Positions 6,934-14,397 are shown, numbered from the stretch's first letter. The stretch is DNA of 16,906 bases from an uncultured Clostridia bacterium (GCA_946533175.1 CAMNBS010000020.1:1-16906), one strand, 5' to 3'. The notes: generated from the sequence alone by a model not told the origin. Translations and numbers: made by a program.

Positions 6934-7345
6934 TTTCTTTTCCCTTTCTATCGAGGTATGACTGTAAAATGATAACACTAGCCACACCATCTACTTTCCC
7001 TTTTCTTTTTTTTCGACGTGTATCTGCTTCTATTAAAACATTATTAGCTACAACACTTGTTAATCTTTCATCTTCTAAAATCACTTCAAGATTAGTCATC
7101 TCTTCCAATTTTTTCTTAAAATCCAAAGTAATTTTAGCACGCTCACCAATAGTATTATTCATATTTTTAGGAAATCCTAAAACAATTTTATCAATGTGTT
7201 CATGAAGAATTATCTTTTTTAATTCACTAACTAAAAAATCATAATCTTCATCATGTCTTAAAGTTAAATAATTTGTAGCAATAACACCAGATGAAATACT
7301 AATACCAAGCGTCTTCGTTCCTAAATCAAGTCCAATATACCGCAT
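6923..7345 (-). CDS. ruvX: RuvX/YqgF-type Holliday-junction resolvase-like nuclease
   Basis: YqgF/YrrK proteins are RNase H-fold nucleases implicated in 16S rRNA 5' maturation and classed as putative Holliday-junction resolvases. The 140-residue protein has GLDLGTKTLGIS (first catalytic Asp), VLGFPKNMNNTIG, EDERLTS (second acidic residue) and the C-terminal KVDGVASVIILQSYLD with the last Asp. The start at 7343-7345 is chosen because GGGTGA lies 5-6 bases upstream and because the predicted transcript begins near 7358, which rules out the in-frame ATG at 7358-7360. It is the first gene of the conserved operon. The ireB gene that often precedes it in Bacilli is not here; a YjbR-family gene is upstream instead. 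Confidence 0.92.
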   Translation of the reverse strand: MRYIGLDLGTKTLGISISSGVIATNYLTLRHDEDYDFLVSELKKIILHEHIDKIVLGFPKNMNNTIGERAKITLDFKKKLEEMTNLEVILEDERLTSVVANNVLIEADTRRKKRKGKVDGVASVIILQSYLDRKGKENGK

Positions 7346-7364
7346 AACATCACCCGACATGTAT

Positions 7365-7393
7365 ATCTTATCATTATTTTATTCTTTTTTCAA
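7365..7393 (-). promoter_or_regulatory. Promoter of the ruvX-to-dgt operon
   Basis: The minus strand reads TTGAAA (7388-7393), 17 bases, TAAGAT (7365-7370). The predicted start near 7358 leaves a leader of about a dozen bases before the ruvX ATG. The genes downstream have gaps of at most a few bases or overlap, so this probably drives the whole string. Confidence 0.75.
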
Positions 7394-7441
7394 CAGGCAA
7401 TACCAATTCACTTTTTATCTTTGTAAAAAGATATACCATTA

Positions 7442-8110
7442 TTATACATTTTTCACCAAGTCATACGATATATCAATTAAAGAAATAATTTCTAAGTCAT
7501 CTAAAGAATCATTTAGAACAATCGATATCCAGTCTTTTTTATTCATGTGATATGCTGGATAATAATTTTTTCTTTTTAATAATTCAATAATTCTATCTCT
7601 TTCTAATTTAACATTAATTATATCTATTTGACCAGTTTTTTTATCTAATTTAGAATAATCAATATTCATAATTATTCCATACCATTTATGATTAATTTTA
7701 TTACGAAACACTCCATATAAAGGATTATTATCCCATAAAAATTCTGGTAAATCACCATATTTTTCTTTAATATAAGAAGTAATTCTATTAGCTTGATTAC
7801 TAGAAAAATAATTAATATGAAAACAATGATTTCGAATATCAAGCAAAAGATTTTTATATTCATCTTTTACCTTATTTACATATTGACCGCTCATTACTAC
7901 ATGTATATTTAAATACTCTTCTTCAGCTATTAAATCAATTATTTTGCTTTTTACATGACCACTTTTATCAATCGTTATTATTGCTTTAAAATTATTATCA
8001 AAAAAATTCTTTTGATATTCATAATAGTTTTCTTTTTTAACAAAACCATACTTTTTTAACTTCGTAAAATCAACTTTGGTTTTTTGAAATAATTCATCTT
8101 CTATTATCAT
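7442..8110 (-). CDS. MmcQ/YjbR family protein, long form
   Basis: The C-terminal half is a clear MmcQ/YjbR domain (about 105-222): the ITSYIKEKYGDLPEFLWD segment, HKWYGIIMNID, then YPAYHMNKKDWISI and the closing LIDISYDLV. The N-terminal half (1-100) is the extra domain of the long Firmicute form, with FDNNFKAIITIDKSG and an EEEYLNIHV stretch. The fold is a double-wing DNA-binding-like domain, but no reaction or target is established. It lies 3 bases after the transglutaminase-like gene with GGAG as ribosome site, so it is the last member of that cluster. No clear terminator follows; only a weak 7-bp hairpin without a T-run lies near 7418-7435. Confidence 0.85.
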   Translation of the reverse strand: MIIEDELFQKTKVDFTKLKKYGFVKKENYYEYQKNFFDNNFKAIITIDKSGHVKSKIIDLIAEEEYLNIHVVMSGQYVNKVKDEYKNLLLDIRNHCFHINYFSSNQANRITSYIKEKYGDLPEFLWDNNPLYGVFRNKINHKWYGIIMNIDYSKLDKKTGQIDIINVKLERDRIIELLKRKNYYPAYHMNKKDWISIVLNDSLDDLEIISLIDISYDLVKNV

Positions 8111-8113
8111 ATA

Positions 8114-9277
8114 TCATCTCCGAATATTAAGAGTTTCCACTTCAAAATTTTGGTCATAATGTAATCGGTAATCTTCTCCAATATACCCTACATATCCGTT
8201 AAACATTTTAACTTTACGATCTAATCTTTCTGGAGATAATAAACTATTAGCAATGACAGCATTATAAACACCAGATAATTCTTCAAGATCTGATTCACTA
8301 TATATTTCTTCGACTCGTACATCACCCATACTGTCTAATTCTAAATAATAGTATTTTTTCATTGATTTGACGGTTCCACCAGGAATTAATACAAATTGTG
8401 AACCATCATCACGAAGAAAATATTTTACCCTTGATCCCTCAACAATTAAGTTATTTCCTAACCTTCCTATTAAATAATTTTTACCTCCTAATGTTTCAAC
8501 TTTCTTTTTATCATCTGGTAAAAAGATGGTTTTATCTTGAATACATATTGTTTTCTCTGCTTCCCTTATTTCACTAGATAAGTAAGGAACAATCCGATAT
8601 TCTCTCTCATATGGTTCATCTTTTAATCTGTGATACTTATGTCTATAAAAAAATAGATTACGATTAAAAAACTTAAAATTGCAGCCATTTTCATCTTTAT
8701 TACAACATTCCCAAGTTAATTCTAAAGCCCGATAAGCATCATCAATATAAGCAATATTCCAACTATGAACTCCTTGAATACTCTGATATTCATTAGGAAT
8801 TCCTATTCTATCCAAAGCTTCTTTTAAGATTAACGAAAAACCAGCACAAACAGCCTGATGATATAATAATCCTAATAAACTTCTAGAAATATCTCTTCCA
8901 TTAACATAAGTCTCTTGATATATCATATTATTACATATTTCTTGATAAATAAACATTGCTTTTTGCATGTCTGTCCAAGAAAGATTAATTTTTCGTTCAA
9001 TAGTTTCAAAAATAGAAACAATTTTACTTAATTCCCACGGAGTATAAAGAGTTCTTAATCGATACACTTCATGTTGATATTTTGCTTTTTTAGGATCTAA
9101 TCCACCAATCACTCGTATAACCGTATTGGGATACTTTAAAGCAACTTCTTGTAGATAAGCAGAAGATTGTTTCTTGGTATTTTTAATTGTTATACAAATA
9201 TTTTCTGTATTAAATTGATGGATAAGACTACCTACTAAATTAGCAGTTATTGTTGTATCTAATTCAAATTCAACCAT
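8114..9277 (-). CDS. Transglutaminase-like protein
   Basis: A 387-residue protein with no evident signal peptide. The middle part has the transglutaminase-core pattern: VCAGFS with candidate nucleophile Cys144, GVHSWN with His171, and a RALELTWE strand where the catalytic Asp is expected. The third position appears to be Glu187 rather than Asp, so activity is uncertain. The N-terminal 80 residues and the C-terminal 200 (including a YLIGRLGNNLIVEGSR beta segment) match nothing I can name. The gene start overlaps the LRR-like gene by 8 bases, and both are followed by the YjbR-family gene. Possible roles include a cytoplasmic protease or amidase-like enzyme; substrate unknown. Confidence 0.7.
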   Translation of the reverse strand: MVEFELDTTITANLVGSLIHQFNTENICITIKNTKKQSSAYLQEVALKYPNTVIRVIGGLDPKKAKYQHEVYRLRTLYTPWELSKIVSIFETIERKINLSWTDMQKAMFIYQEICNNMIYQETYVNGRDISRSLLGLLYHQAVCAGFSLILKEALDRIGIPNEYQSIQGVHSWNIAYIDDAYRALELTWECCNKDENGCNFKFFNRNLFFYRHKYHRLKDEPYEREYRIVPYLSSEIREAEKTICIQDKTIFLPDDKKKVETLGGKNYLIGRLGNNLIVEGSRVKYFLRDDGSQFVLIPGGTVKSMKKYYYLELDSMGDVRVEEIYSESDLEELSGVYNAVIANSLLSPERLDRKVKMFNGYVGYIGEDYRLHYDQNFEVETLNIRR

Positions 9278-9866
9278 TATTAATCACCTGAATCACTTCT
9301 TCATAATTATCTTTAACAATTATTTTCCATTTATTATTATACATCTTATGTATATATTCTTCTTCGCTAATTATTAGCTCTTTAACATAGCTATTATCAT
9401 AATCAATATTTGTTTTTATAGAATGCGAAATATCGAGCGTTAAGACATTCTCTACTCGACAGTTCATAATCATATTAACAAATGTCAATTTTTTTATATT
9501 CGAAAAAACTATATTATTTAAGCCAATTACATCATTCAAAACTAATTCATCAATTGACATTTTTTCAAAGTAATCTTTTAAATCATCTACTATATCGCAA
9601 GAAAGAAAAGTTATTTTTTTTAATTTAGGTAATCTATTAATATCTTCCATCATTTTAATATCCACCATGCATTTTTCAATCATTAATTCTTCAATATTAG
9701 GAAAATATTGTAAATCGGAACTATCGACATTCCATATCCCCATAATATCCGTTTTACATAATCGCAAATAAGTAATCTTTTCTAAATCATTTTTATCAAT
9801 ACTATCCATTTTTTTGTTTAACATTATCTCTAATAATTCTTTAATACTATCTGTTTGAATTTTCAT
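9270..9866 (-). CDS. Leucine-rich-repeat-like protein
   Basis: A 198-residue protein without signal peptide or membrane segment. From about residue 30 it shows irregular leucine-rich repeats of some 20-24 residues: ITYLRLCKTDI, IEELMIEKCMV, LKKITFLSCDI, IDELVLNDVI, IKKLTFVNMIM, VLTLDISHSI. Each has the L-x-x-L-x-[LIF]-x-x-[CN]-x-[IV] strand pattern. Such solenoids bind proteins. Its 8-base overlap with the transglutaminase-like gene suggests a coupled pair. A good AGAGGTG ribosome site precedes the ATG. Specific function is not recognisable. Confidence 0.65.
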   Translation of the reverse strand: MKIQTDSIKELLEIMLNKKMDSIDKNDLEKITYLRLCKTDIMGIWNVDSSDLQYFPNIEELMIEKCMVDIKMMEDINRLPKLKKITFLSCDIVDDLKDYFEKMSIDELVLNDVIGLNNIVFSNIKKLTFVNMIMNCRVENVLTLDISHSIKTNIDYDNSYVKELIISEEEYIHKMYNNKWKIIVKDNYEEVIQVINNG

Positions 9867-9903
9867 TTTTTCACCTCTTATTTTTATTCGTAAACTCTAA
9901 CCA

Positions 9904-10605
9904 TTATAAAAGTGACTCTAATGCAATTCTTATCATTGTATGAAAACTCTTTTCTCTTTCTTCGCTAGTTATTTCATAATGAGTAACCAAACTATCTGAT
10001 ATGGTTAATAAACAAGCCGCTTTTTTACCCAAAACACGGGCATTATGAAATAAAGCAAATGATTCCATTTCAACACCAACGCATCCATATTTCTGATATA
10101 TTTCTTGATAATTATCCTTGTTTTTATAAAAAGCTTCACTACAATAAATATTATTAAAATGCAAGGTTATATCTAACTTTTTAGCCACATCTTTAAGATG
10201 ATTATTTAATTCACTACTACCATACAAAATCTTTTGTTCTTCACCACCTTGTTCCATAGCATAATTTGATTCACTATATGTTCCATTTACTAAAACAACG
10301 TCATAAAGTTTTAACTTATCCGTATATGCGCCAGCAGAACCAATACGAATAATAGTGTCAACATCATAAAACTTAAATAATTCATAAGAATATATTCCCA
10401 TGCTTGGAATTCCCATTCCTGATGCCATAATAGTAACTTTCTTTCCTTTATAAAAACCAGTATAGGCATACATATTACGAACATCATTTACCATTTTCCA
10501 ATCATCTAAAAAATGTTCAGCAATATATTTGGCTCGTAAAGGATCTCCTGGCATTAAAACTGTTTTAGCAATATCTTCTTTCAAAGCTTTATTATGTACT
10601 GTCAT
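9904..10605 (-). CDS. deoD: Purine nucleoside phosphorylase DeoD
   Basis: DeoD reversibly phosphorolyses purine (deoxy)nucleosides to base plus (deoxy)ribose-1-phosphate in salvage. The 233-residue protein aligns along its length with hexameric bacterial PNPs: VLMPGDPLRAKYIAE (phosphate-binding Arg24), ASGMGIPSMGIY, IIRIGSAG (Arg87, Ser90), VGVEMES with Glu179-Met180-Glu181 contacting ribose, and TISDS with catalytic Asp204. The start at 10603-10605 is chosen because GGAG sits 6 bases upstream and the N-terminus then matches the family; upstream in-frame ATGs lie inside the ribosome site or before the predicted promoter. The next gene down (LRR-like) begins 37 bases beyond the stop with no evident terminator. 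Confidence 0.95.
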   Translation of the reverse strand: MTVHNKALKEDIAKTVLMPGDPLRAKYIAEHFLDDWKMVNDVRNMYAYTGFYKGKKVTIMASGMGIPSMGIYSYELFKFYDVDTIIRIGSAGAYTDKLKLYDVVLVNGTYSESNYAMEQGGEEQKILYGSSELNNHLKDVAKKLDITLHFNNIYCSEAFYKNKDNYQEIYQKYGCVGVEMESFALFHNARVLGKKAACLLTISDSLVTHYEITSEEREKSFHTMIRIALESLL

Positions 10606-10627
10606 AAACATCTCCATTCTAAAAATA

Positions 10628-10657
10628 ATTATAACATGAAAAGAACTAATATAACAA
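10628..10657 (-). promoter_or_regulatory. deoD promoter
   Basis: The minus strand reads TTGTTA (10652-10657), 18 bases, TATAAT (10628-10633). Initiation near 10621 gives a leader of about 15 bases before the chosen ATG. It lies in the divergent gap shared with the NlpC/P60 gene. Confidence 0.7.
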
Positions 10658-10723
10658 TATTTAACACTTTTTTTCAATTTCAACACATTATCGTAACTAT
10701 TTATATATTTTTTTCTTTGATTA

Positions 10724-10732
10724 TGATAAGAT
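10724..10732 (+). promoter_or_regulatory. Extended -10 promoter of the NlpC/P60 gene
   Basis: TGATAAGAT is a TGn-extended -10 element. No good -35 is visible 17 bases upstream, which is tolerated for extended -10 promoters. Initiation near 10739 falls inside the palindrome at 10731-10748 and leaves only about 8 bases of leader. Confidence 0.45.
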
Positions 10733-10748
10733 ATTATCGTGATAATAT
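10731..10748. promoter_or_regulatory. Perfect palindrome over the start codon; operator candidate
   Basis: ATATTATC, GT, GATAATAT is a perfect 8-bp inverted repeat that overlaps both the -10 element and the first two bases of the ATG (10747-10749). It could be a repressor operator. If transcription starts upstream, it could instead be a hairpin hiding the start. Confidence 0.45.
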
Positions 10749-12525
10749 GAAAAAAATAATTCTAATTTTAATTCTAATAGTTCCAATATTTGTTTTTGCT
10801 GATTTATCAATTGAACAACAGGATGATGTGGCATCGTTCGCTAAAAATTTTATTATAAAAGGTAATAGTACTGAACATATAAAAGGTAAATTTGGAATTT
10901 TAGCCTATGGTCAAGAAACTCGGAATGAAGGATTTAACAATCAATTGTCCTTGATAAAAAAAGACTATATCGGAATGAATATAATTAATGATAAAAAATG
11001 GGTTTTTGATTGCGCTAGTTTTGCAGCCTATGTTTATTATCATACTCTAAATGTGCATACAATTTTAGGCAATAATCGTCCATACGTTGTTAAAGAATTT
11101 GTAAGCGATGCTATGTCAAAAAAAATGAATTTTTACTTTATAATGCAAAATGTTACTGTATCCAATATTGACTATAATCAATTACAAAAAGGTGATTTAA
11201 TAATTATTGTTGGTGAACATATCATGGTTTATGTTGGTGAAGGTAATATCGCGCATTTCACTAGTTCGGCAATAAATAGTCTAAATTTAGGCTGTGAAGT
11301 AACTGATTTAAAAACGAAATATCCACAACATAAAGTATCCGTAATAAGACTTTTAGATGGTGTTGTTCCTAAAAATAGGAAAGCTAATACTTTAATTACA
11401 TGGCCAGATACAAAAAAAACAGAAGATTTATCTGACCCCGATAATATTCCAACTATTAATGTTACTTATCAGGATAAAATCGCTCAAGAAATTAATATTG
11501 AAATAACCATTAATGATGATAAAGGAATTACCGGTTATCAAGTAGCAGCATCTACTCCTTCCACATATATTAATGTTGATAGACAAAAAGAGTTTAAAAT
11601 TGACTATACAATAACTAAGAATGGAACTTATAAAGTTTATGCTAAAGATAGTAGAGGTCAAATAGCAACTTATGAATTTACCATTAAAAATATTGATAAT
11701 ATTCAACCCAAAATAATTGATGTTGATTATTCACTTAATAAAAGTAAAAATACTTTTCAACTCGAAATAAAAGCAACTGATACCAATGATCTTCTTTATT
11801 CAATAGATGATGATAATTATCAAAAAAGCAATTATTTTAATAATATTAGAATAGGAAAACACTTAATAAAAGTAAAAGATACTGCCAATAATATCGCCGA
11901 ATATGAAATAGAATTATCCGAAAATATGATTCCATCCATAACTTTAAATTATGATGCTACTAACTATACGCAAGAGTTAATTGTTAATATTATCGCGAAA
12001 GATATTACTGGAATTAAAGAATACAATGTTACAACCATCGACAAAAAACCCAACAATTTCTTACCTTATCAAAACAATTTAACTTATACTATCAACAGTA
12101 ATGGAACATATTATTTTTGGATAAAAAATAATAAGGATATTGTAATCAATAAGAGTATTATAATTAATAATATTGATAATACCCCACCAACGATTAATGA
12201 TGTTAAAATAACAAAAATATTAAATAAATATAATATTGATATCAATGCCAGTGATCTACAATGTCAAATGATTACATATTCATTAGACGGAATTAATTAT
12301 CAAGAGAAAAACAGCTTTAAATTTGCCAGTCTAATTAACAATACTCTTTATATAAAAGATAAATGTAATAATGTAACAACCTATAAAATTAATGCTAATG
12401 AGATTTTTAATATTAATATTATGATTCTTATTATCATAATAATTGTAATAATAGGAATATTAATTATTTATTATATTAAAAAGAAAAGAAATGCTATATC
12501 ATTAACAAATAATGAAAATTATTAA
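10747..12525 (+). CDS. Secreted, membrane-anchored NlpC/P60-type protein with Ig-like domains
   Basis: A 592-residue surface protein. A signal peptide (1-18, cleavage after FVFA) precedes an NlpC/P60-like cysteine peptidase domain (about 22-205): FDCASFAAYVYY with Cys89, QKGD (147-150), GEHIMVYVG with His158 and IAHF with His170 as a plausible Cys-His-His triad. Such enzymes cut peptidoglycan stem peptides. Residues 235-550 hold three to four Ig-like/Big repeats, each with a 'GTYKVYAKDSRG' or 'GTYYFWIKNN' type strand and 'NIDN-x-x-P' linkers (316-321, 475-480). A C-terminal membrane helix (about 557-577) with KKKR following anchors it. The ATG follows only a weak GTGA ribosome site; longer in-frame starts would precede the promoter and destroy the signal peptide. 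It is the only complete plus-strand gene and ends in a shared terminator. Confidence 0.8.
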   Translation: MKKIILILILIVPIFVFADLSIEQQDDVASFAKNFIIKGNSTEHIKGKFGILAYGQETRNEGFNNQLSLIKKDYIGMNIINDKKWVFDCASFAAYVYYHTLNVHTILGNNRPYVVKEFVSDAMSKKMNFYFIMQNVTVSNIDYNQLQKGDLIIIVGEHIMVYVGEGNIAHFTSSAINSLNLGCEVTDLKTKYPQHKVSVIRLLDGVVPKNRKANTLITWPDTKKTEDLSDPDNIPTINVTYQDKIAQEINIEITINDDKGITGYQVAASTPSTYINVDRQKEFKIDYTITKNGTYKVYAKDSRGQIATYEFTIKNIDNIQPKIIDVDYSLNKSKNTFQLEIKATDTNDLLYSIDDDNYQKSNYFNNIRIGKHLIKVKDTANNIAEYEIELSENMIPSITLNYDATNYTQELIVNIIAKDITGIKEYNVTTIDKKPNNFLPYQNNLTYTINSNGTYYFWIKNNKDIVINKSIIINNIDNTPPTINDVKITKILNKYNIDINASDLQCQMITYSLDGINYQEKNSFKFASLINNTLYIKDKCNNVTTYKINANEIFNINIMILIIIIIVIIGILIIYYIKKKRNAISLTNNENY

Positions 12526-12526
12526 T

Positions 12527-12556
12527 AAAAACCATCAAAAGATGGTTTTATTTTAT
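12527..12556. terminator. Bidirectional terminator between NlpC/P60 and mTERF-like genes
   Basis: AAAACCATC, loop AAAA, GATGGTTTT forms a perfect 9-bp stem (12528-12536 with 12541-12549). It is followed by ATTTTAT on the plus strand and by a T-run on the minus strand, between two convergent genes. Confidence 0.9.
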
Positions 12557-12562
12557 ATTAGT

Positions 12563-13903
12563 TTATCTATTTTTAGATTTTTCAGTTACATATAAAGATT
12601 CTTCATAATTATACTTTTCAATTAATTCCTGCCTTGTAATATGATATTTGCTTTCAAACTGTTTGTTACAAATAAAAAGTATTGGATAATTATCTTTTGT
12701 AATATTAATACCCATATCTTTATAAAACATATAACGGGCATAACTTAATGCAACGCTTTGCATCAAAAATATTGGTTTTAAAGTAGGCAATTCGTGTAAT
12801 CCTATTGAATCAAAAAAGGCTATTTTTTGTTCAATACTTTCAATAGTATAACCATAAATAGTTGGTAGTTCTTTTGTTATTTTTATAACTTGTTCTTTAG
12901 TATAACCTAAAGATATAAGTAATGCTATTTTATTTCTCATACTATCAATAGAAAGACTATAAATAGAAGGGAAAATGATTGTCATTTTTATTACTTCTTC
13001 TTTAGTATATCCTAAAGAAATCATGTCTTCTATTTTTTGATTCATTGCCTCAATATTATAGCTATAAATAGCTGGTAATTTTCTAGTCATCTTTATTATA
13101 TGGTCTTTTGAATATCCAATTGATAGTAAATCATCTACTTTTTGTCTTAATGTATCAAAAGTATAACTATAAATAGAAGGCAAGTATTTAGTCATTTTAA
13201 TTACCTCTTCCTTGGTATAACCTAATGACATCATATCTTCTATTTTCTGTTTAATGTTTTCCAATAAAAGATTATAAATAGCTGGTAAATTTTTAGTCAT
13301 TTTAATTATTTCTTCTTGGGTGTAACCTAATGACTTCAAATCTTCTATTTTTTGTTTTATATTTTCAATACTCAATCCGTAAATTATTGGCGAAGTTTTA
13401 GTCATTTTTATAACTTCTCCTTCAGTATAACCTAAAGATGTCATATCAAAGATTTTTTGTTTAAGACTATCTTTAGAATGACTAAAAATTATTCCATTAT
13501 TTTTGGTCATTTTAATTACTTCTGCTTGAGTATATCCTAGAGAAATCATATCAGCAATTTTCTGCTTGATATTTTCAATAGAATAACTATACATTGTTGG
13601 CAAAGCTCTAGTCATCCTCATTACATCCTCTTTAGTATACCCCAAAGAAATCAAATCATTAATTTTATTTCTAATATTTTCTCTTGATAAATTATAAATT
13701 GTAGGACAATGCTTTGTTATTCTTAAAACATCTTCCTTCGTATAGTAATCTAACAAAAAATAATACATTTCCTGTATTTTCTTCTTTATTAATTCCAGTT
13801 TACCGTATTTTAGTGAAGAAGATTCAAAAATTTTTGTATACTCTTCTTTAGTATATCCAAGCGATAAAAATAAACTTTCTAATTCTGATGGGTTAGATAT
13901 CAC
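12563..13903 (-). CDS. mTERF-like helical-repeat protein (large)
   Basis: This 446-residue protein is built almost wholly of tandem two/three-helix repeats. The Gly of the SLGYT block recurs at residues 88, 123, 158, 193, 228, 263, 298 and 333, exactly 35 apart, with diverged copies at 16, 53 and 368. The unit consensus is SLGYTKEEVIKMTK, two variable residues, P-x-IYSYSIENI, KQKIEDMI. The kinked Pro after helix 1, the S-x-E-x-(I/L) start of helix 2 and the LG turn are the hallmarks of the mTERF repeat, known mainly from mitochondrial and chloroplast nucleic-acid-binding proteins. The C-terminal LMQSVALSYARYMFY region (380-394) also resembles the mTERF cap. It starts at GTG (13901-13903) with AAGGAG 8 bases upstream; no in-frame ATG lies there. 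It follows the small mTERF-like gene by 14 bases. Family call is by pattern; DNA or RNA binding is inference. TALE-like repeats were considered and fit less well. Confidence 0.75.
   Translation of the reverse strand: MISNPSELESLFLSLGYTKEEYTKIFESSSLKYGKLELIKKKIQEMYYFLLDYYTKEDVLRITKHCPTIYNLSRENIRNKINDLISLGYTKEDVMRMTRALPTMYSYSIENIKQKIADMISLGYTQAEVIKMTKNNGIIFSHSKDSLKQKIFDMTSLGYTEGEVIKMTKTSPIIYGLSIENIKQKIEDLKSLGYTQEEIIKMTKNLPAIYNLLLENIKQKIEDMMSLGYTKEEVIKMTKYLPSIYSYTFDTLRQKVDDLLSIGYSKDHIIKMTRKLPAIYSYNIEAMNQKIEDMISLGYTKEEVIKMTIIFPSIYSLSIDSMRNKIALLISLGYTKEQVIKITKELPTIYGYTIESIEQKIAFFDSIGLHELPTLKPIFLMQSVALSYARYMFYKDMGINITKDNYPILFICNKQFESKYHITRQELIEKYNYEESLYVTEKSKNR
12803..13747 (-). repeat. Nine tandem 105-bp coding repeats in the mTERF-like gene
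   Basis: The 35-residue protein period appears at DNA level as 105-bp imperfect direct repeats. The copies share a SLGYT(K/Q)EE(V/I)IKMTK core and differ at the two residues before the Pro (HC, AL, NN, TS, NL, YL, KL, IF, EL). No indels break the period, which suggests duplication with constraint on repeat length. Confidence 0.85.
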
Positions 13904-13911
13904 ATTATCAT

Positions 13912-13917
13912 CTCCTT
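13912..13917 (-). promoter_or_regulatory. Ribosome site fixing a GTG start
   Basis: AAGGAG lies 8 bases before the GTG at 13901-13903. The overlapping ATG at 13903-13905 is out of frame and is followed at once by TGA, so GTG is the supported start of the large mTERF-like gene. Confidence 0.75.
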
Positions 13918-14313
13918 CTATATTTCATTAAACAATTCAGGATTACTCTCTAAATTATCAATTATATCTTCAAGATTTTCCTTGTTCTTTATTTTTTCAT
14001 TAATATAATTATCTATTTCAAAGGAATCTAAGTTCAATATATATGGATTAGCATCAAATAAAATATTTAAATTTTGAAATCCTTTTTCCAGTAAATAGTT
14101 AATCAAATTAATAATTTCTTCATTTGTTCTATTAAAATACATGCTGTTGCTAAAAATAATATTTTTTATTTGATTAATACTACATTTAATCCCATCAAGA
14201 AGAACTATTTTATCTTTTATCTCTTGTCTAGTTAATTCTTTAATATTGGGATTCATTTCAATCATTGTATTAATAGTTTGATCACTTATTTCTTTTTCTA
14301 ATAATTCGTTCAT
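13918..14313 (-). CDS. mTERF-like helical-repeat protein (small)
   Basis: A 131-residue, all-helical protein with about three repeats of the same general type as its larger neighbour: MIEMNPNIKEL (18-28), IIFSNSMYFNR (52-62) and LFDANPYILNL (85-95). The Asn-Pro/Asn-Ser kinks are 33-35 residues apart, with KGF (78-80) acting as the LG-type turn. The repeats are more diverged than in the large protein, so this is not a simple fragment of it. There is no signal peptide or membrane segment. The gene lies 14 bases upstream of the large gene and shares its transcript. The ATG has AGGAAAG some 8 bases upstream. It could be a partner of, or an N-terminal extension split from, the large protein. Function unknown. 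Confidence 0.65.
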   Translation of the reverse strand: MNELLEKEISDQTINTMIEMNPNIKELTRQEIKDKIVLLDGIKCSINQIKNIIFSNSMYFNRTNEEIINLINYLLEKGFQNLNILFDANPYILNLDSFEIDNYINEKIKNKENLEDIIDNLESNPELFNEI

Positions 14314-14368
14314 TTTCTCTCTTTCCTAGACGTTTAATTATTACTTAAAACACCTATCTTACTCTTTA

Positions 14369-14397
14369 ATTATATCATTACAACAATTATTATTCAA
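14369..14397 (-). promoter_or_regulatory. Second promoter in front of the mTERF-like pair
   Basis: The minus strand reads TTGAAT (14392-14397), 17 bases, TATAAT (14369-14374), with initiation near 14362. It lies downstream of the T-box terminator, so it would give expression independent of the riboswitch. Confidence 0.6.

Noticed and set aside
7418..7435. Hairpin TATCTTT/AAAGATA as the terminator of the YjbR-family gene
   Set aside because: Seven AT-rich pairs with no following T-run on the minus strand; not a convincing intrinsic terminator.
6787..7550. Plus-strand ORFs (6787-6972, 6969-7205, 7359-7550) across ruvX and its neighbours
   Set aside because: They overlap conserved minus-strand genes or the promoter gap, and show no recognisable motif.
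7672..7863. Minus-strand 63-codon ORF with a hydrophobic stretch
   Set aside because: It lies in another frame of the YjbR-family gene on the same strand; its apparent membrane segment comes from AT-rich codons.
9903..9908. TATAAT on the minus strand at the deoD stop as a promoter for the LRR-like gene
   Set aside because: No acceptable -35 at 16-18 bases and no TGn extension; chance occurrence in AT-rich DNA is likely.
11428..11706. Minus-strand ORF of 92 codons inside the NlpC/P60 gene
   Set aside because: It is antisense to a well-supported domain protein, has low-complexity Ile/Asn/Ser content and no ribosome site; an AT-rich shadow.
12803..13747. Repetitive DNA resembling a CRISPR array or TALE repeat array
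   Set aside because: The 105-bp units are in-frame codons with no spacers, so not CRISPR. The first half resembles TALE/BurrH repeats, including variable residues at positions 12-13, but the GG after them is absent and a Pro kink with an S-x-E helix follows, which is mTERF-like.
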